DNA of 64,000 nucleotides from Bryum argenteum (Eukaryota; Streptophyta; Bryopsida; Bryales; Bryaceae): the NCBI GenBank assembly GCA_037043015.1, contig CM073327.1, forward strand, positions 18,148,727-18,212,726, written 5' to 3'. Shown in pieces: positions 21,846-32,497 of this stretch. Position numbers and translations under genes: made by a program. Numbering within the stretch: the first letter of the stretch is position 1; every line of letters begins with the position of its first letter. The notes below the pieces were generated by a model. That model made no database searches and was not told the DNA's origin. It saw only the letters and a program-made list of their open reading frames with translations.

Positions 21846-23901
21846 GTGAGACATATGTTGTTATCGGCGAGACCGAGAAGGAGGCTTATACGAATCTTTG
21901 CGTCGGATTACCAACATCTCGACTACAACGATATCAACGTCGCGAAGATACGTCAATCCGAGCGAATCGCGGTCCCAAGCCTTCTTTGAAGGGACAAAGA
22001 AGGGGAAGAAGAGGATGTCTAAGAAGAAGAGCACCACACATAAGCGACGACTCTTCCGCTTCTGAGCACGAGGATGATGATGAAGGTGATCCTTCTTCTC
22101 CGGCTGGGATGAATTCCCCCATGGATTCAGCTGGTCCTCTGGTTTCTCCTCCCGCCATTGACTGGGCTGCGGTGGCAATTCCGTCTAGTGCTGCTCGTGC
22201 TCCCCCTCGTGGTCGTGGTACTGCTCGTGCTCCCCCTCAGGGTCGTGGAAGCGTTCGAGCTCGGTCTTCTGCGTCACATGGTCGCGGTACAGCACGCGCC
22301 CCTCCCCGCGAATCTACCAAGCGTTCATCTTCTGAGGCGCGAGCTGGAGAGGCTTCTCGGTCCAGAAGCGCTTCTGTGCCTCAAGCACGGAGGGCGCTCG
22401 ATGCCAACTTTGGGGCCTGCGATGTCGCTTGGGACATTGAGAGCCCCCCCTCCGGCGCTTGCGTCGTGGTCCTCCATCGGAGGAGGATTTAGCTCGAGTC
22501 GAGCTAAACGAGCAGTCTCCTGGGGTCGTCGATATTGGGGCGGCTGGAACTCCGGTTCTGCACACGGTTCCACCCCCGGGGTTTCGGAGGGAGGTTCGTT
22601 CAAAGAACTCGAACGATGGGATCTACCGGGATTTCTTTGGCGAAGACGACGAAGAACCTGGGCAAGAGCGTGTGCCACGGGATGGATCATCATCCGACAG
22701 CTCTGACTCGTCAGACCATGACGAGTATGAGGGTGCGGGCGATGGCGACGGGGATGACGATGACCAAGGTGATGATGCTGATCTCGCGGCCATGACCTTA
22801 GACGACGAGGTGGCTCCTGATCCATCCCAGCAGGAGACTACATTGGCCCCTTCTCCCTTGCGCCCGCGGAGCCCTCCCAGGAGGCAGATTGAGAAGGGGA
22901 AGTATGACAAATGGTTAGTGAAAGGTGTTTGGAAGTACGAGGACGAGCCGGAGGATACCAAAGTAGTCCGGTTCTATGATTTCTCGGAAGAGCCTAGTTC
23001 TCCAAAGCCTTTGAGGGCTGAGGATGATCCTCTTCTTCCTGTCATGCCTCTGCTCACGGAGGAAGGAGAGCCTTCACAACCACCAGTGAAAGTGGAAGTT
23101 GTCGCCCCTTTGCTCACGAAGGATCAGAAGCGAGCTCAGAAGCGGCAAGAGAAGGAGGCTCAGAAGGCTCGCAAGGCAAAGGAAGAAGCAGAGAGAGAAG
23201 CGGCAAGAGAGAGGCAAAGGTTAGAAGACATCGCTCGAGTGGAGAAATTGGAGTCCACTTTCCTGAGCTCTCAGTCCGAGACCCGCATGGCACTAGGCAA
23301 GATGGAGCAGATGTTTCAGTCATTCGGGAATATCTTATCCCAACTGCCTAGTTTTCCTGTCCCCATTGCTTCCATCAACCCCGATCAACCTCGCCTCAGC
23401 ATCTGTGACGCGAGTCCACCAGCCATCGTCGCGCCTCCACAACCTCCCATCGTCGCGCCTGCACAGCCAGCCATCGTCGCGCCTCCACAACCTCCCATCG
23501 TCGCGCCTGCACAACCAGCCATCGTCGCGCCTCCACAGCCTCCTATTGTTGCTGAACCGGAGATCGCACCCCGCCCCATACCCCTCGAGATTTCGGAGAA
23601 GCCGGCGAAAGAGGCTGATGTCCCGATTGAGGCAGCGCCGACGCCGACCCACTCTCCCGTGGCTGCTACCGAAGTTGTTCCTGCCCTTGACTCTCCCGTG
23701 CCTGCGACCGATGTTCTTCCTTCCCTTGACTCTCCCGGGGCTGCTACTGAGACGGCTATAACTTCACCGGCAAATCCAGAGGTTAGTTACTATCCTTTCC
23801 TTGCTCTGCTATTCCCTCATCTCTTGAAGTTTTCGCATTTAGTAATCTTAAAGCCGGCGCTCCTTGTTTGACAGGAGTCCGGCACCGATGGCGGCGAGTA
23901 G
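21846..23901 (+). pseudogene. Acidic, coiled-coil, proline-rich tail of the ParB-like gene
   Basis: First part: Arg/Gly repeats (ARAPPRGRGTARAPPQGRG, three copies). Then comes an acidic Ser/Asp stretch (SSSDSSDSSDHDEYEG), and a Lys/Glu/Arg coiled coil of about 60 residues (QKRAQKRQEKEAQKARKAKE). After that come tandem PPQPPIVAPAQPAIVA units (about 23410-23550) and SPVPATDVLPSLD repeats. A GT-AG intron (23782-23874) joins a last exon ESGTDGGE with stop at 23899-23901. An AATAAA lies at 23995-24000. A hairpin (22488-22508) lies in the frame where the two ORF pieces meet, so it is either in an unrecognised intron or read as FSSSRAK/LARVELN residues. The composition suggests a disordered nuclear protein. 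Confidence 0.55.
22488..22508. repeat. Hairpin repeat copy within open frame
   Basis: A perfect copy of the 21-bp hairpin. It has no stop codon in the two frames used here, so it may have been exonised. It could also be part of a missed intron. Confidence 0.85.
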
Positions 23902-23994
23902 GTCCACGAGTAGTCTCCAAATTATTGGATCTTTGTTTAGCTTTTTTTTGTACATAGTACAATTATTATCGTTGTACTTATTGAAACATCATTC

Positions 23995-24000
23995 AATAAA
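23995..24000 (+). terminator. Polyadenylation signal AATAAA
   Basis: A canonical AATAAA lies about 95 bp after the stop at 23901, in T-rich sequence. It is a likely 3' end for the ParB-like transcript and separates it from the FCP1-like gene. Confidence 0.55.
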
Positions 24001-24222
24001 ATTGAGACTCTTTTCTTTCAAATCAGTTTTTATCTTCAGTGAGTCTGCGTCCTTCTCATCACAAGGCCCTAAACTTCGTCCTTTTCTATCAGGCCCCCCT
24101 TCTGAATACCTTGTTCCGTCCGATTGCTTCAAAATCCCCACCAACCACCTCATGTTACCTCCAGGTGTGGCGGTTCAGATCTGTCAGTCTTTGCCGATTC
24201 TTTGCATACTTCAGCATTTTGC

Positions 24223-25055
24223 AAGGTACACACCCTCTTGTTTTAATACCATTTGCCATTGTTACGTGTTCCCTCAATGCAGGCAGGTCCGTCCAAACAT
24301 CCCAAACAGCGTATCTCGCCCGAGCTACCCATTACGCATATCTCCCGCAGTCTTTTACGGTCCAAGCCCAAGTGGTTGAATGTGATGTTGGAGCTGGACG
24401 GGGTTCTATGTTCGATGGCCTCTGTGTCTACCCCAAAGCCTGCGCGAGTGCTGTCTTTTTTTCGGATCCCAATAATCCTCCGGTGTTTTCCTCCACCGTC
24501 CCAACCTTAGTTGCCGGGAGGGTCGTCTACTGTCGTCCCGGGTTGACAGGGTTCCTTCGCTTACTTAATTTGTTCTGCCACGTCCACGTCTGGAGTACCG
24601 TAGATCCTAAGGTTGTACATGGACTCTGCTCCTTTTTGTTCTCGAAGTCAGACGCTGCTGGACTTGTCTTGGCTTCCAACCAATGCGATAATCTGTTGTT
24701 GAAGAATTACGCATTCGCCAAGTACCCCGGCACGACAAATCCCATCCTCTTAAAATATCCTCGACGGCGGTTGTATCCTAGGAAGGGTGCCAATTTCAAT
24801 GACGACAACTTGCTCATTGTCGATTCGAAGCCCGAGACTTGCATTGCGGTTCCCACAAAGAACACACTTTTCACTGCTCCGTGGAACCATTCCTGTCCCG
24901 AGGATCCAAAGTCCGACTTCTTGAAGAGGATAGGCGAGATATGTCTTTCCGTGCATTTGAACGGTCCTGAAAATTTCGCCGAGACTATGCGCCATCGTAG
25001 ACCCACGCAAAATGAATCGTCAAGGACTCGAGTTGTATATGCTCTTGAGCCGTAA
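24223..25055 (+). pseudogene. FCP1/NIF-type (HAD) phosphatase-like gene
   Basis: Family: HAD-fold CTD-phosphatase-like (FCP1 homology) proteins, which remove phosphate from Ser/Thr. Blocks in order: KWLNVMLELDGVL (HAD motif I), CRPGLTGFLRLLNLFCHVHVWST (matching 'RPGLxxFLxxxxxxFEvxvwTa'), LASNQCDNLLLKN, KYPGTTNPILLKYP, DDNLLIVDSKPE (motif IV region), TLFTAPWNHSCP, ending VYALEP with stop at 25053-25055. Motif I reads LELD where DxD is expected, so the nucleophile Asp is replaced by Glu and activity is doubtful. An intron 24223-24282 (GTACACAC to TCAATGCAG) is likely. A frame change coincides with a run of seven T at 24456-24462. It follows the ParB-like gene and lies inside the transposon. Confidence 0.65.
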
Positions 25056-25309
25056 TCTTCCATATATGTGGAATCGGGACCGAATCGGTGGGAAGAATTT
25101 GCCTTAAATTCTTTTATCGGTGGTATTGTTCGGTTTTTACCCTAGGAAACGCTTATGTTTAACGATTGCTTAGATCCAGATATAATGTAGATCGATTGGT
25201 GAATCCACCCTCGACATACATGATTATATGCGTTCTTATTTTGTGTACCTTTTTCATTGCACTTAGCGTCTTGGACTCACTTGCTAATATGGTTGTGTTT
25301 ATGAACCAG

Positions 25310-25594
25310 GTTGCTGCTGTTGGACGTCAGCTCTCTCCACATGCATCATGTGCTTTGCAAGCGAATCTTGTAATTGGTCCTTCGACGGTTTCAGAGGATT
25401 CCATTACAAGTGACGACTCCAGAACTTTCTCAGAACGAATGCGGGGACGGCTTATCTACTTTGCTCCGGACGATGCGTCGGCTGTAGACTACACGAAGGA
25501 GGACATGGATAATGACGATGATGGTGTAGTCAACAGTCCCCCTATTGAGATTCAACCGATTATTGCAACCGCAATGATCGAATCGGTGTTATGA
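25310..25594 (+). CDS. Small C-terminal exon, unknown protein
   Basis: After a good acceptor (ATGAACCAG, 25309) a 94-residue frame runs VAAVGRQLSPHASC ... FSERMRGRLIYFAPDD ... IIATAMIESVL to a stop at 25592-25594. The middle is acidic (YTKEDMDNDDDG). No family was recognised. The upstream exon could be in the FCP1-like gene, but phases did not match in the splices tried. It may be the end of a separate gene. Confidence 0.35.
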   Translation, partial: VAAVGRQLSPHASCALQANLVIGPSTVSEDSITSDDSRTFSERMRGRLIYFAPDDASAVDYTKEDMDNDDDGVVNSPPIEIQPIIATAMIESVL

Positions 25595-25656
25595 CCTCGG
25601 TTGCGGCACACCCAAGGTGATCTTTCAGATCCCGCAACCGTCGTCGACGCCCGTGC

Positions 25657-25683
25657 CTATTTAGCTCGTCTCGAGCTAAATAG
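25657..25683. repeat. Hairpin repeat copy near the right end
   Basis: Arms CTATTTAGCTCG and the complement around T. It lies 63 bp after the stop at 25594, in a presumed 3' untranslated region, like the copy at 8071-8100 on the other side. Confidence 0.8.
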
Positions 25684-26171
25684 TTCCTTGCCACCATCGG
25701 GGCTCATTGCTCCTTATCTCTTGGGGCAAACACTCGCGTTCATCCAACACGATTTTCGATCGAGTCTCACCGTCTTTTTACGGAGACGTGCACCGTCGTC
25801 GTAGAAGTGGTGGGCTTATGGAGATGGACGAACCTGCGCTTCTCTAAATACACTCGTAGTGACGACCCTCTATTCACTAAGAATGATACTTCTGGTGATA
25901 CCTCTTCTCCGCCACGTCGTAATTGGTAGATTAATTTAGTGCCTACCTGTTGGAGGTCTACAATTACACCAATAAATTGTATTTGTGCTTTCATATGAAT
26001 AAAATTTACTCTTGGGGTAGCATATTTCTTAGCTTGCGTTTTGAAATCTTTACTAGTATTGTCTTTTATATTGAGAAAATTCATCGTTATCAGTAAAAAC
26101 CTGGTGATTTGGTAACTAATCAGGTCAGAATCGATCTAAATGGAAGTCTGCCTAATTACCAAAATCAGTAT
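25684..26171. other. Right subterminal region of the giant DNA transposon
   Basis: No gene was seen. A degraded half-site (ATCGATCTAAATGG, about 26131) is the only hint of the subterminal repeat found at the left end. Confidence 0.45.
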
Positions 26172-26199
26172 ATATTCCCATTATAACGAATTACGTGTT
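26172..26199 (-). repeat. Right terminal inverted repeat (28 bp)
   Basis: The exact reverse complement of 7659-7686, followed by the AGTC duplication at 26200-26203. Element B sequence resumes afterwards. Confidence 0.92.
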
Positions 26200-26203
26200 A
26201 GTC

Positions 26204-26762
26204 GTCTAAGAGTGCTAAGAAATCTGTAGAGCGGTGTGTGGAAGAAGCTCACGGTGCCAAAAGAGCAACTAAGTGAGCTCACACAAAACACCACCAAGCA
26301 TCGCTGCACCCTAGACTCTACCCGCCAGATCCAGTTGATTCAGATCTAGATGCGGATCGAGATCCGAAAAATCGGATCTCGACCAAAAGTGACACGTCAC
26401 CATTATGACGGGTCCACGCACGCGCGTCGCCGCCCGGCTCTCTGAGCGATCGACTTACCACCCGACCACCGGAAAATTTCGTCAGATCGGGAATGGCGCA
26501 GTTGCGATCCGGATAAATCCAACTCTAGACACCCGACAATCGACCCCAAGGGCCGACCCCTCCCGACATATAGCGTCGGAAGACAAGTCTCTCGTGATCC
26601 AAGTCGGATGAAGCGTCCCCGCACCACCGGTCGAATACACCCAAGGTATGACGGACGTCCCGGAAAATGCGATCTTTCACGAAACGTCTTTTCCAATGAA
26701 TCGTGGCGGGTATACCGACCCGACCCGACCTGTGGCCAATTTGCCACTAACATCGTCAACAA
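26204..26762 (+). other. Element B leader, right part
   Basis: The continuation of the non-coding leader interrupted at 7658. It ends before gag. Short open frames here show no domain. Confidence 0.55.
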
Positions 26763-28457
26763 ATGGATCAATACACCCGACCCTCTTCGTGGCGAGACAT
26801 ACGATTTCAACCCATCAACGCCCCGACGAGCCGGGACGACCAACCACCACTTCCCGATCGACCGTCTAGTGCCAACCAGCGGCTTGTCAGGTACAATCCT
26901 GACCCGTCCATCATTATGCAAGAGCGTCAGCACGAAATTGATTTACTACGTAGTAGTCGGGCCGAACTCGACCTCCGTCTGGCCACTCTATTGTCTAACC
27001 CGGGCCAGACAGAGCACCCGCCCCTACCAGGTCGGAACCCCCAGACGGCATCATCTTACCAGGAACCTAGTTTTCCTGGTCCAATGGTGAGCCGACCGGG
27101 TACACCCGTAGAAGAAAGTCCTTCCCCGACTGCTAGACAGGAGTTCGACCCCCATACGGTCCATCAGATTGAGACTATATATAATCAAGGAGTCGACCCG
27201 CTAGCAGTCAGACCCGCCTTACCCAACATTCGTACGCACCCACCGGACGTATTAACATTAGATCCGCCTGGCAACCATCTACCCGACCATAGAATGTCGA
27301 CCCCACAGGCTTTGACCCAACACCGTCATCAGGCACAGCCGGCACAATGGGTCTTGGTTACCCAGCCGACCGCCACACCTGTATCATCCTCGACTTATTC
27401 CTGGCCATTCTCAGCCAGCACTTATGGTCGACCGGTAGACCCACAGTCACTACCTATGCAGGCTGTGAGTCTACCGAGTGCACCTATACAAACGGTCACC
27501 CGACCAACCACCCTACCCCATCCGTCGGTGTGTACGTACTGTCACACCCCGGACCATACTATTGAATATTGCCCCTATTTAGTGGCACCCAGACCAACAG
27601 CACCAGGTCTGGCACCACCTGTCTACTCGGCAGTGGTAGGACCGACTTACTTAGCCGTTCCGACAGCACCTGGTCAAGTACCGCCTGTCTACCCGACAAC
27701 GGTAGGACCGACCTACCCAGTCGCTCCGACAGCATCTATACCTGTACCGCCCGTCTATCCAACAGGTACGGTACCACCATACCCTACTTACCAGACAGGA
27801 GCAGTCCCACCACACTCTGTCTATCCGACAGCAGCATACCCAGCCCGCACGACTGCCAGGAAACCAGTAGTCATGCCGACCTATAAAGAAGGTAAGTGTG
27901 CCATGACCCATGTCAACCGTTTTGTCAATGCGTTGATGCTAAACGGAGAAACAGATCCGAATATATGCATTGCCCTGTTTGGTAATTCCTTAGTCGATGC
28001 TAATAATTATAATTGGTTCACCAACCAACGGTCGACCCTACCCTACCAGGACCTGCAGGGTCTAATGGAGGCCTTTAAATACCGGTATCAGGATATTGAT
28101 AATGATGACCAAGCCTACCTCATATTCCGTAGTCTCAAACAGGACACTAAGGAGTCGGTGGATGACTATTATGAGCGTATGATGAAACTGGCCGGTCAGT
28201 TCAAGGTCTCTCCAGCCGACAATTTCCTACTAAGCAACTTTCGAGCTGGCTTGTTGAAGTATTTGCAGGTAGCGACAGTTGGACTACCCAGATCCACTCT
28301 GGCACAGGCAAAGCAGTCAGCCAAGCTTGCTGAGAGCGGACTACCGAAGGAACCCAACCCAACCCCTGATGCCACCCGACCAAATCAGGTCGACCGGACA
28401 AAACGAGTTGTATGCAACTTGTGCAAAAAATCGGGACATGGAGAGAGCGACTACTAG
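26763..28457 (+). pseudogene. Element B gag
   Basis: Structural polyprotein region of a Ty3/gypsy element. A proline/threonine-rich N-terminal half with PVYPT-type repeats is followed by a capsid-like helical domain (VNRFVNALMLNGETDP, DNDDQAYLIFRSLKQDTKE, DDYYERMMKLAGQF) and a zinc-knuckle-like CNLCKKSGHGE. The order is as expected for a plant non-chromovirus Ty3/gypsy gag. It belongs to a recent insertion. Confidence 0.8.
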
Positions 28458-28508
28458 CGGAATCCGGAGAGCGACTTCGCAAAACGACGAGCAGCAGCAG
28501 CACCGACA

Positions 28509-29687
28509 GTGGCAGTTGCAGCACCAACCCCTACCCAATCGTCAGCAGGGCCGACGGGTCGACCCCCGCGGGCTACCTTCCCGAAACGAATCTTCCCTTG
28601 TTCCCTGTGTAAGCTTATGGACCACCCGACACACTTGTGTCCCATGCTGAAGGACCCGAGGGTGGTCAAATCTTTGAGTCAACAGACGAAGGAAACAAAA
28701 CCAACCACCTCGACAGTGATCATAGAAGAAGCGCCATCGACTTCGGTAGGAGTCGTGACAGTAGCTGCCATAACCCGGAGCAAGATACTAAAGGAGGAGA
28801 CACTACCCGACCCGAACCTACCGGACGAACCCGACTGGCATGCACAGGAGCAGCTGCGAGACCAGATGATGCAGGACGTAAGACAGTTCCAGTCAGAACT
28901 TGAGTCCCCGACTTTTACTTATCCACAGCCAGGAGCAGACGAACTGCAAACCGATTGGGATTCAGAGGCACTACCACAGCAACCGACTTCGCCTCACACG
29001 ACGCCGACAGCCTCTGACCAGAACATACCCGACTCGACCGAGTCGGCATTAAGCGAGTTACACCAGCGGTTTTGGGACAGCAAGTTGCAGGTGTCCCTAA
29101 GAGAGCTTTTTCAACTCTCACCGGCACTCACTGCCCTAGTCCGGAGTCGACTACACCAATCAGCGTCACCCGACCTACCCCCTACGGTCGACCCTCTACC
29201 CGAAGCAGTCGTCATAGCAGCTGCAGAGACGGTCGATCGACATATGCCGGTAATATCAGTGTCGGTCGGTAAGAACGTGGTCGACGACGCCCTTATCGAT
29301 GGAGGCTCTGGGGTCAATGTGATCACCGAGGAGGAGCGTCAAAGGTTAGGTCTTCCAAAACCGTCACCAGCCCCCTTCAATTTGAAGATGGCAAACGGCA
29401 CCTTAGCCCGCCCTAAAGGGCTACTACGGGATGTCAGGATCCACATCCATGGCATTCCTTACGTAGTCACAATGGTGGAGCTGGACTGCTCGACAGTCAA
29501 ATCGGACTACCGGTTGCTGCTGGGTCGACCCTGGCTCCGGCATGCTAAGGTAATCCATAATTGGGGTAATAATGAAGTGCAGATCATGGGGAATGGCACG
29601 ATTAGGATCACAAAATCAATCGAGAATTGGGGTGCGAGGCGGTTACACCACACGCCCTCGTATGTTATAATTTCGTTGAAGGCATAA
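28509..29687 (+). pseudogene. Element B protease region
   Basis: A Cys/His motif (CSLCKLMDHPTHLCP) is followed by a long acidic linker and a retropepsin domain (DDALIDGGSGVNVI, then LLGRPWLRHAKVIHNWG). The distance and order between gag and reverse transcriptase fit the family. Confidence 0.8.
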
Positions 29688-30025
29688 CAATGATGAAAGA
29701 AGCCATACTACGGCATCCGACCCCGATCTTCACCTCATGGGTACCATCGATCGAATCTCCTGGCGACCGACTCTCCAAAGATACCGACCGGAAACGGTCG
29801 ACCCCATTTCGAAATCATGTCGACCCAAAGAAGATAAACCACGAGCCTCACGGCGTAGCGGTTCCCAAATGACCGGTACCTTTCGACTCGTAAACGACCC
29901 TATAGATGACACCACAGGCCCGCCCATGGAGCCAAAGATGACCCGACCTCCACATGTCGACATTCCCCATACGCTAGGAGAGATGCTGCTCGATGAGACA
30001 CCCATCCAAATAGAAGCTTGATGAC

Positions 30026-30802
30026 ATGGACATTGTCCACTGGAACCACAACAAAGACGATCGACTCGACCTGGTCAACGTCGGTACCCCTACCGACCCG
30101 AAACTGCTAAAGTTGAATGCCAACCTGAGCCCAGAAATCAGGCAGGGGGCGGAGTCCTTGTTCACAGAGTACGTTGACATCTTCGCCTTCTCGTACAAGG
30201 ACTTACGGGGCATTCCGGAGCACATAGCGACACATCGAATCGAACTCGACCCGACCATGTCGCCTAGCCACCGGGCCCGGTATCGCATGAATCCCAATTA
30301 TGCACAGGCGGTCAAAGATGACCTGGAGCGACTGTTAACTGCAGGGTTCATCGAACCGGTTGACCAGGCATCCTGGCTATCACCTATCGTTGTGGTGCCG
30401 AAGAAGAACGGCAAGCTGCGCATCTGTGTCGACTTTCGTCGACTCAATGCTGCCACTAAGAAGGACCCGTACCCACTACCCTTCACAGATGAGGTCCTCG
30501 ACACAGTCATCGGGTATGAAACATACTCATTTCTGGACTGTTTTTCAGGATACCACCAGGTCCGGATCCATCCAGCCGACCGACCTAAGACGGCATTCAT
30601 TACCGAGTGGGGCGCGTATGTCTGGGTTGTCATGCCGTTTGGACTAAAGAATGCTCCCCCGACCTATCAGCGCATTGTCAACAAGATCTTCAAGGAGTAC
30701 CTGGGCGACTTCATGAAGTTGTTTTTAGACGACTTCAGTGTTTACAACGACATGGCGACACACCTACCGAAGCTCAGACTGGTCTTTGACAAATGTCGGT
30801 AG
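30026..30802 (+). pseudogene. Element B reverse transcriptase
   Basis: Reverse transcriptase core of a plant Ty3/gypsy element: HRARYRMNPNYAQAVKDDL, VVVPKKNGKLRICVDFRRLN, DPYPLPFTDEVLD, FLDCFSGYHQVRIHP, MPFGLKNAPPTYQRIVN and the FLDDFSVY block. It is very close in wording to Athila/Tat-group enzymes. Confidence 0.9.
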
Positions 30803-30838
30803 TACGGGGTCAGTTTAAACCCTGAAAAATGCATTTTC

Positions 30839-32497
30839 ATGGTACCGACCGGTGTCATCTTAGGGTACATAGTCGGTAAGGAAGGCAAGTTCCCGGATCC
30901 TAAAAAGATCCAGGCAATAGTCGACATGCCGACACCCACCACTGTGAAGGCCATCCAGGAGTTCAACGGCCTAGCCGTCTTCAATCGCTGTTTCATAAAA
31001 AACTATGCAGCGATCATGGAACCCATCACACGACTGACTCGGAAGAACGAACCGTTCATCTGGTCGACCCAGTGCGAGGCAGCCTTCCAGACTATCAAGT
31101 CCAAGTATACGTCGGCACCCATTCTGATCGGAGTCGACTGGTCGCTGGAGTTCCATATCCACACCGACGCATCCGACATCGCTGTTGGGGCAGTGCTGGC
31201 ACAAAATCCGACCGACAAGGTCGACCAGCCCATTGCCTACGCTTCGCGACTACTGAACAAGGCGGAGAAGAACTACACGACAACAGAGAAGGAGGCTCTC
31301 GCCATGGTTTACGCCATTAACAAGTACCGACACTATTTGCTCGGTAATAAATTTGTGTTCTATGTCTACCATTTAGCTTTGCAGTACTTGGTAAACAAGC
31401 CGCAGGTGTCGGGGCGACTCGCCCGATGGTTACTCCTGTTCCTGGAGTTCGACTTCACGGTTGTATATAAACCAGGTAAGACACATGGAGTAGCAGACGC
31501 CCTATCACGCAATGAGGGCGCTGAACCGGCAGTCGGCATTCCCGACCAGCCCAATGTCGCGCACTTGTTCAAAGTCGACCCCGATTGGTTTCAACCGATA
31601 GTCGACTACCTCCAGTCGGGTACGTTTCCGACCACCATGTCGATTGAAGCGCGGAAACGGTTGGCTCACAAAGCCATCCCGTTTCAGCTTATACAGGGGC
31701 GACTCTACCGACACGGTAAGGACGGCAGACCCCGCCAGGTTTTGACCGGCACCCAGCCGACAACCATTCTACAAGAGTTACACAAGGGCAACGCTGGAGG
31801 TCACTTTTCACACGACATCACGGTGAGAAATTTTTTGGATGCAGGTTACTGGTGGCCGACCCTATACCAGGACACTGTCCGGTATTGCCAGTCGTGTCAC
31901 GACTGCCAACTGTCGGGTGGTCTGCCAAAGTCGGTATCTACGAAACAGGTAACGCAGCTTCCCGCCGAACCTTTCATGAAGTGGGGACTCGATTTCATTG
32001 GACCAGTAGTCAAGACCCGACAAACTGGGTGCCGGTACATCCTAGTGGCAACCGACTATGCCACCAAGTGGGTCGAAGCTCGCGCACTACGTGGCAACAC
32101 TGCCAAAGAGACCGCCAAGTTCCTGTACGAGGCGATCTTGACGAGATTCGGCTGCCCATTACAGTTGGTAAGCGATCAAGGCAGCCACTTCATTAACAAG
32201 ACGATCCAGACCCTGACCGACCATTTTCTACTGCGTCATACAACGTCCACGACATACTACCCTCAAGGAAACGGACAGGCAGAGTCGACCAACAAAGTGA
32301 TCGTCCGTATATCTTTGCGGTTAGTCGACCACAACCGAACCGATCGGGATGTCCAGCTTACATACATCTGTTTGCATACAGATCGCCTACAAGGTAGTGA
32401 CCGGCCACTCTCCTTTCCAGTTAGTCTATGGACTAACACCTCTGATGCCGACCGAATATGTCATACCGACATTACGATCCGGACCCTTAGATCTTGA
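30839..32497 (+). pseudogene. Element B RNase H and integrase
   Basis: RNase H (HTDASDIAVGAVLAQ, TTEKEALAMVYAINKYRHYL, HGVADALSR) is followed by the integrase zinc-binding domain (GNAGGHFSHD ... CQSCHDCQ) and the catalytic core (WGLDFIGPVVKT, ATDYATKWVEARAL, SDQGSHFINK, TTYYPQGNGQAEST). The C-terminal integrase segment continues in the next feature. Confidence 0.9.

Larger units (their letters stand above)
7659..26199. mobile_element. Giant DNA transposon with DUF7869-type gene, ParB-like and FCP1-like cargo
   Basis: Terminal inverted repeats are 28 bp and identical: 7659-7686 (starting AACACGTAATTC) and 26172-26199 (ending GAATTACGTGTT). A 4-bp duplication AGTC flanks it (7655-7658 and 26200-26203). 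It lies in the leader of element B. Inside are two divergent units: leftward, a DUF7869-type protein (8124-11074); rightward, a ParB/methyltransferase-like protein (18518-23901), an FCP1-like phosphatase (about 24253-25055) and a small exon (25310-25594). About 40 copies of a 21-bp hairpin are scattered through introns and flanks. No Polinton hallmarks (protein-primed polymerase, packaging ATPase, capsid) and no tyrosine recombinase were seen. The superfamily is not one I can name. Confidence 0.85.

Noticed and set aside
23335-23761. Antisense and alternative-frame ORFs with RRDDGWLCRRDDG repeats
   Set aside because: Shadows of the PPQPPIVAPAQPAIVA tandem repeat of the ParB-like gene.
7659-26199. 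Polinton/Maverick or Starship identity for the giant transposon
   Set aside because: No polymerase B, packaging ATPase, protease or capsid pattern and no tyrosine recombinase. The ends are also too short for Polintons.
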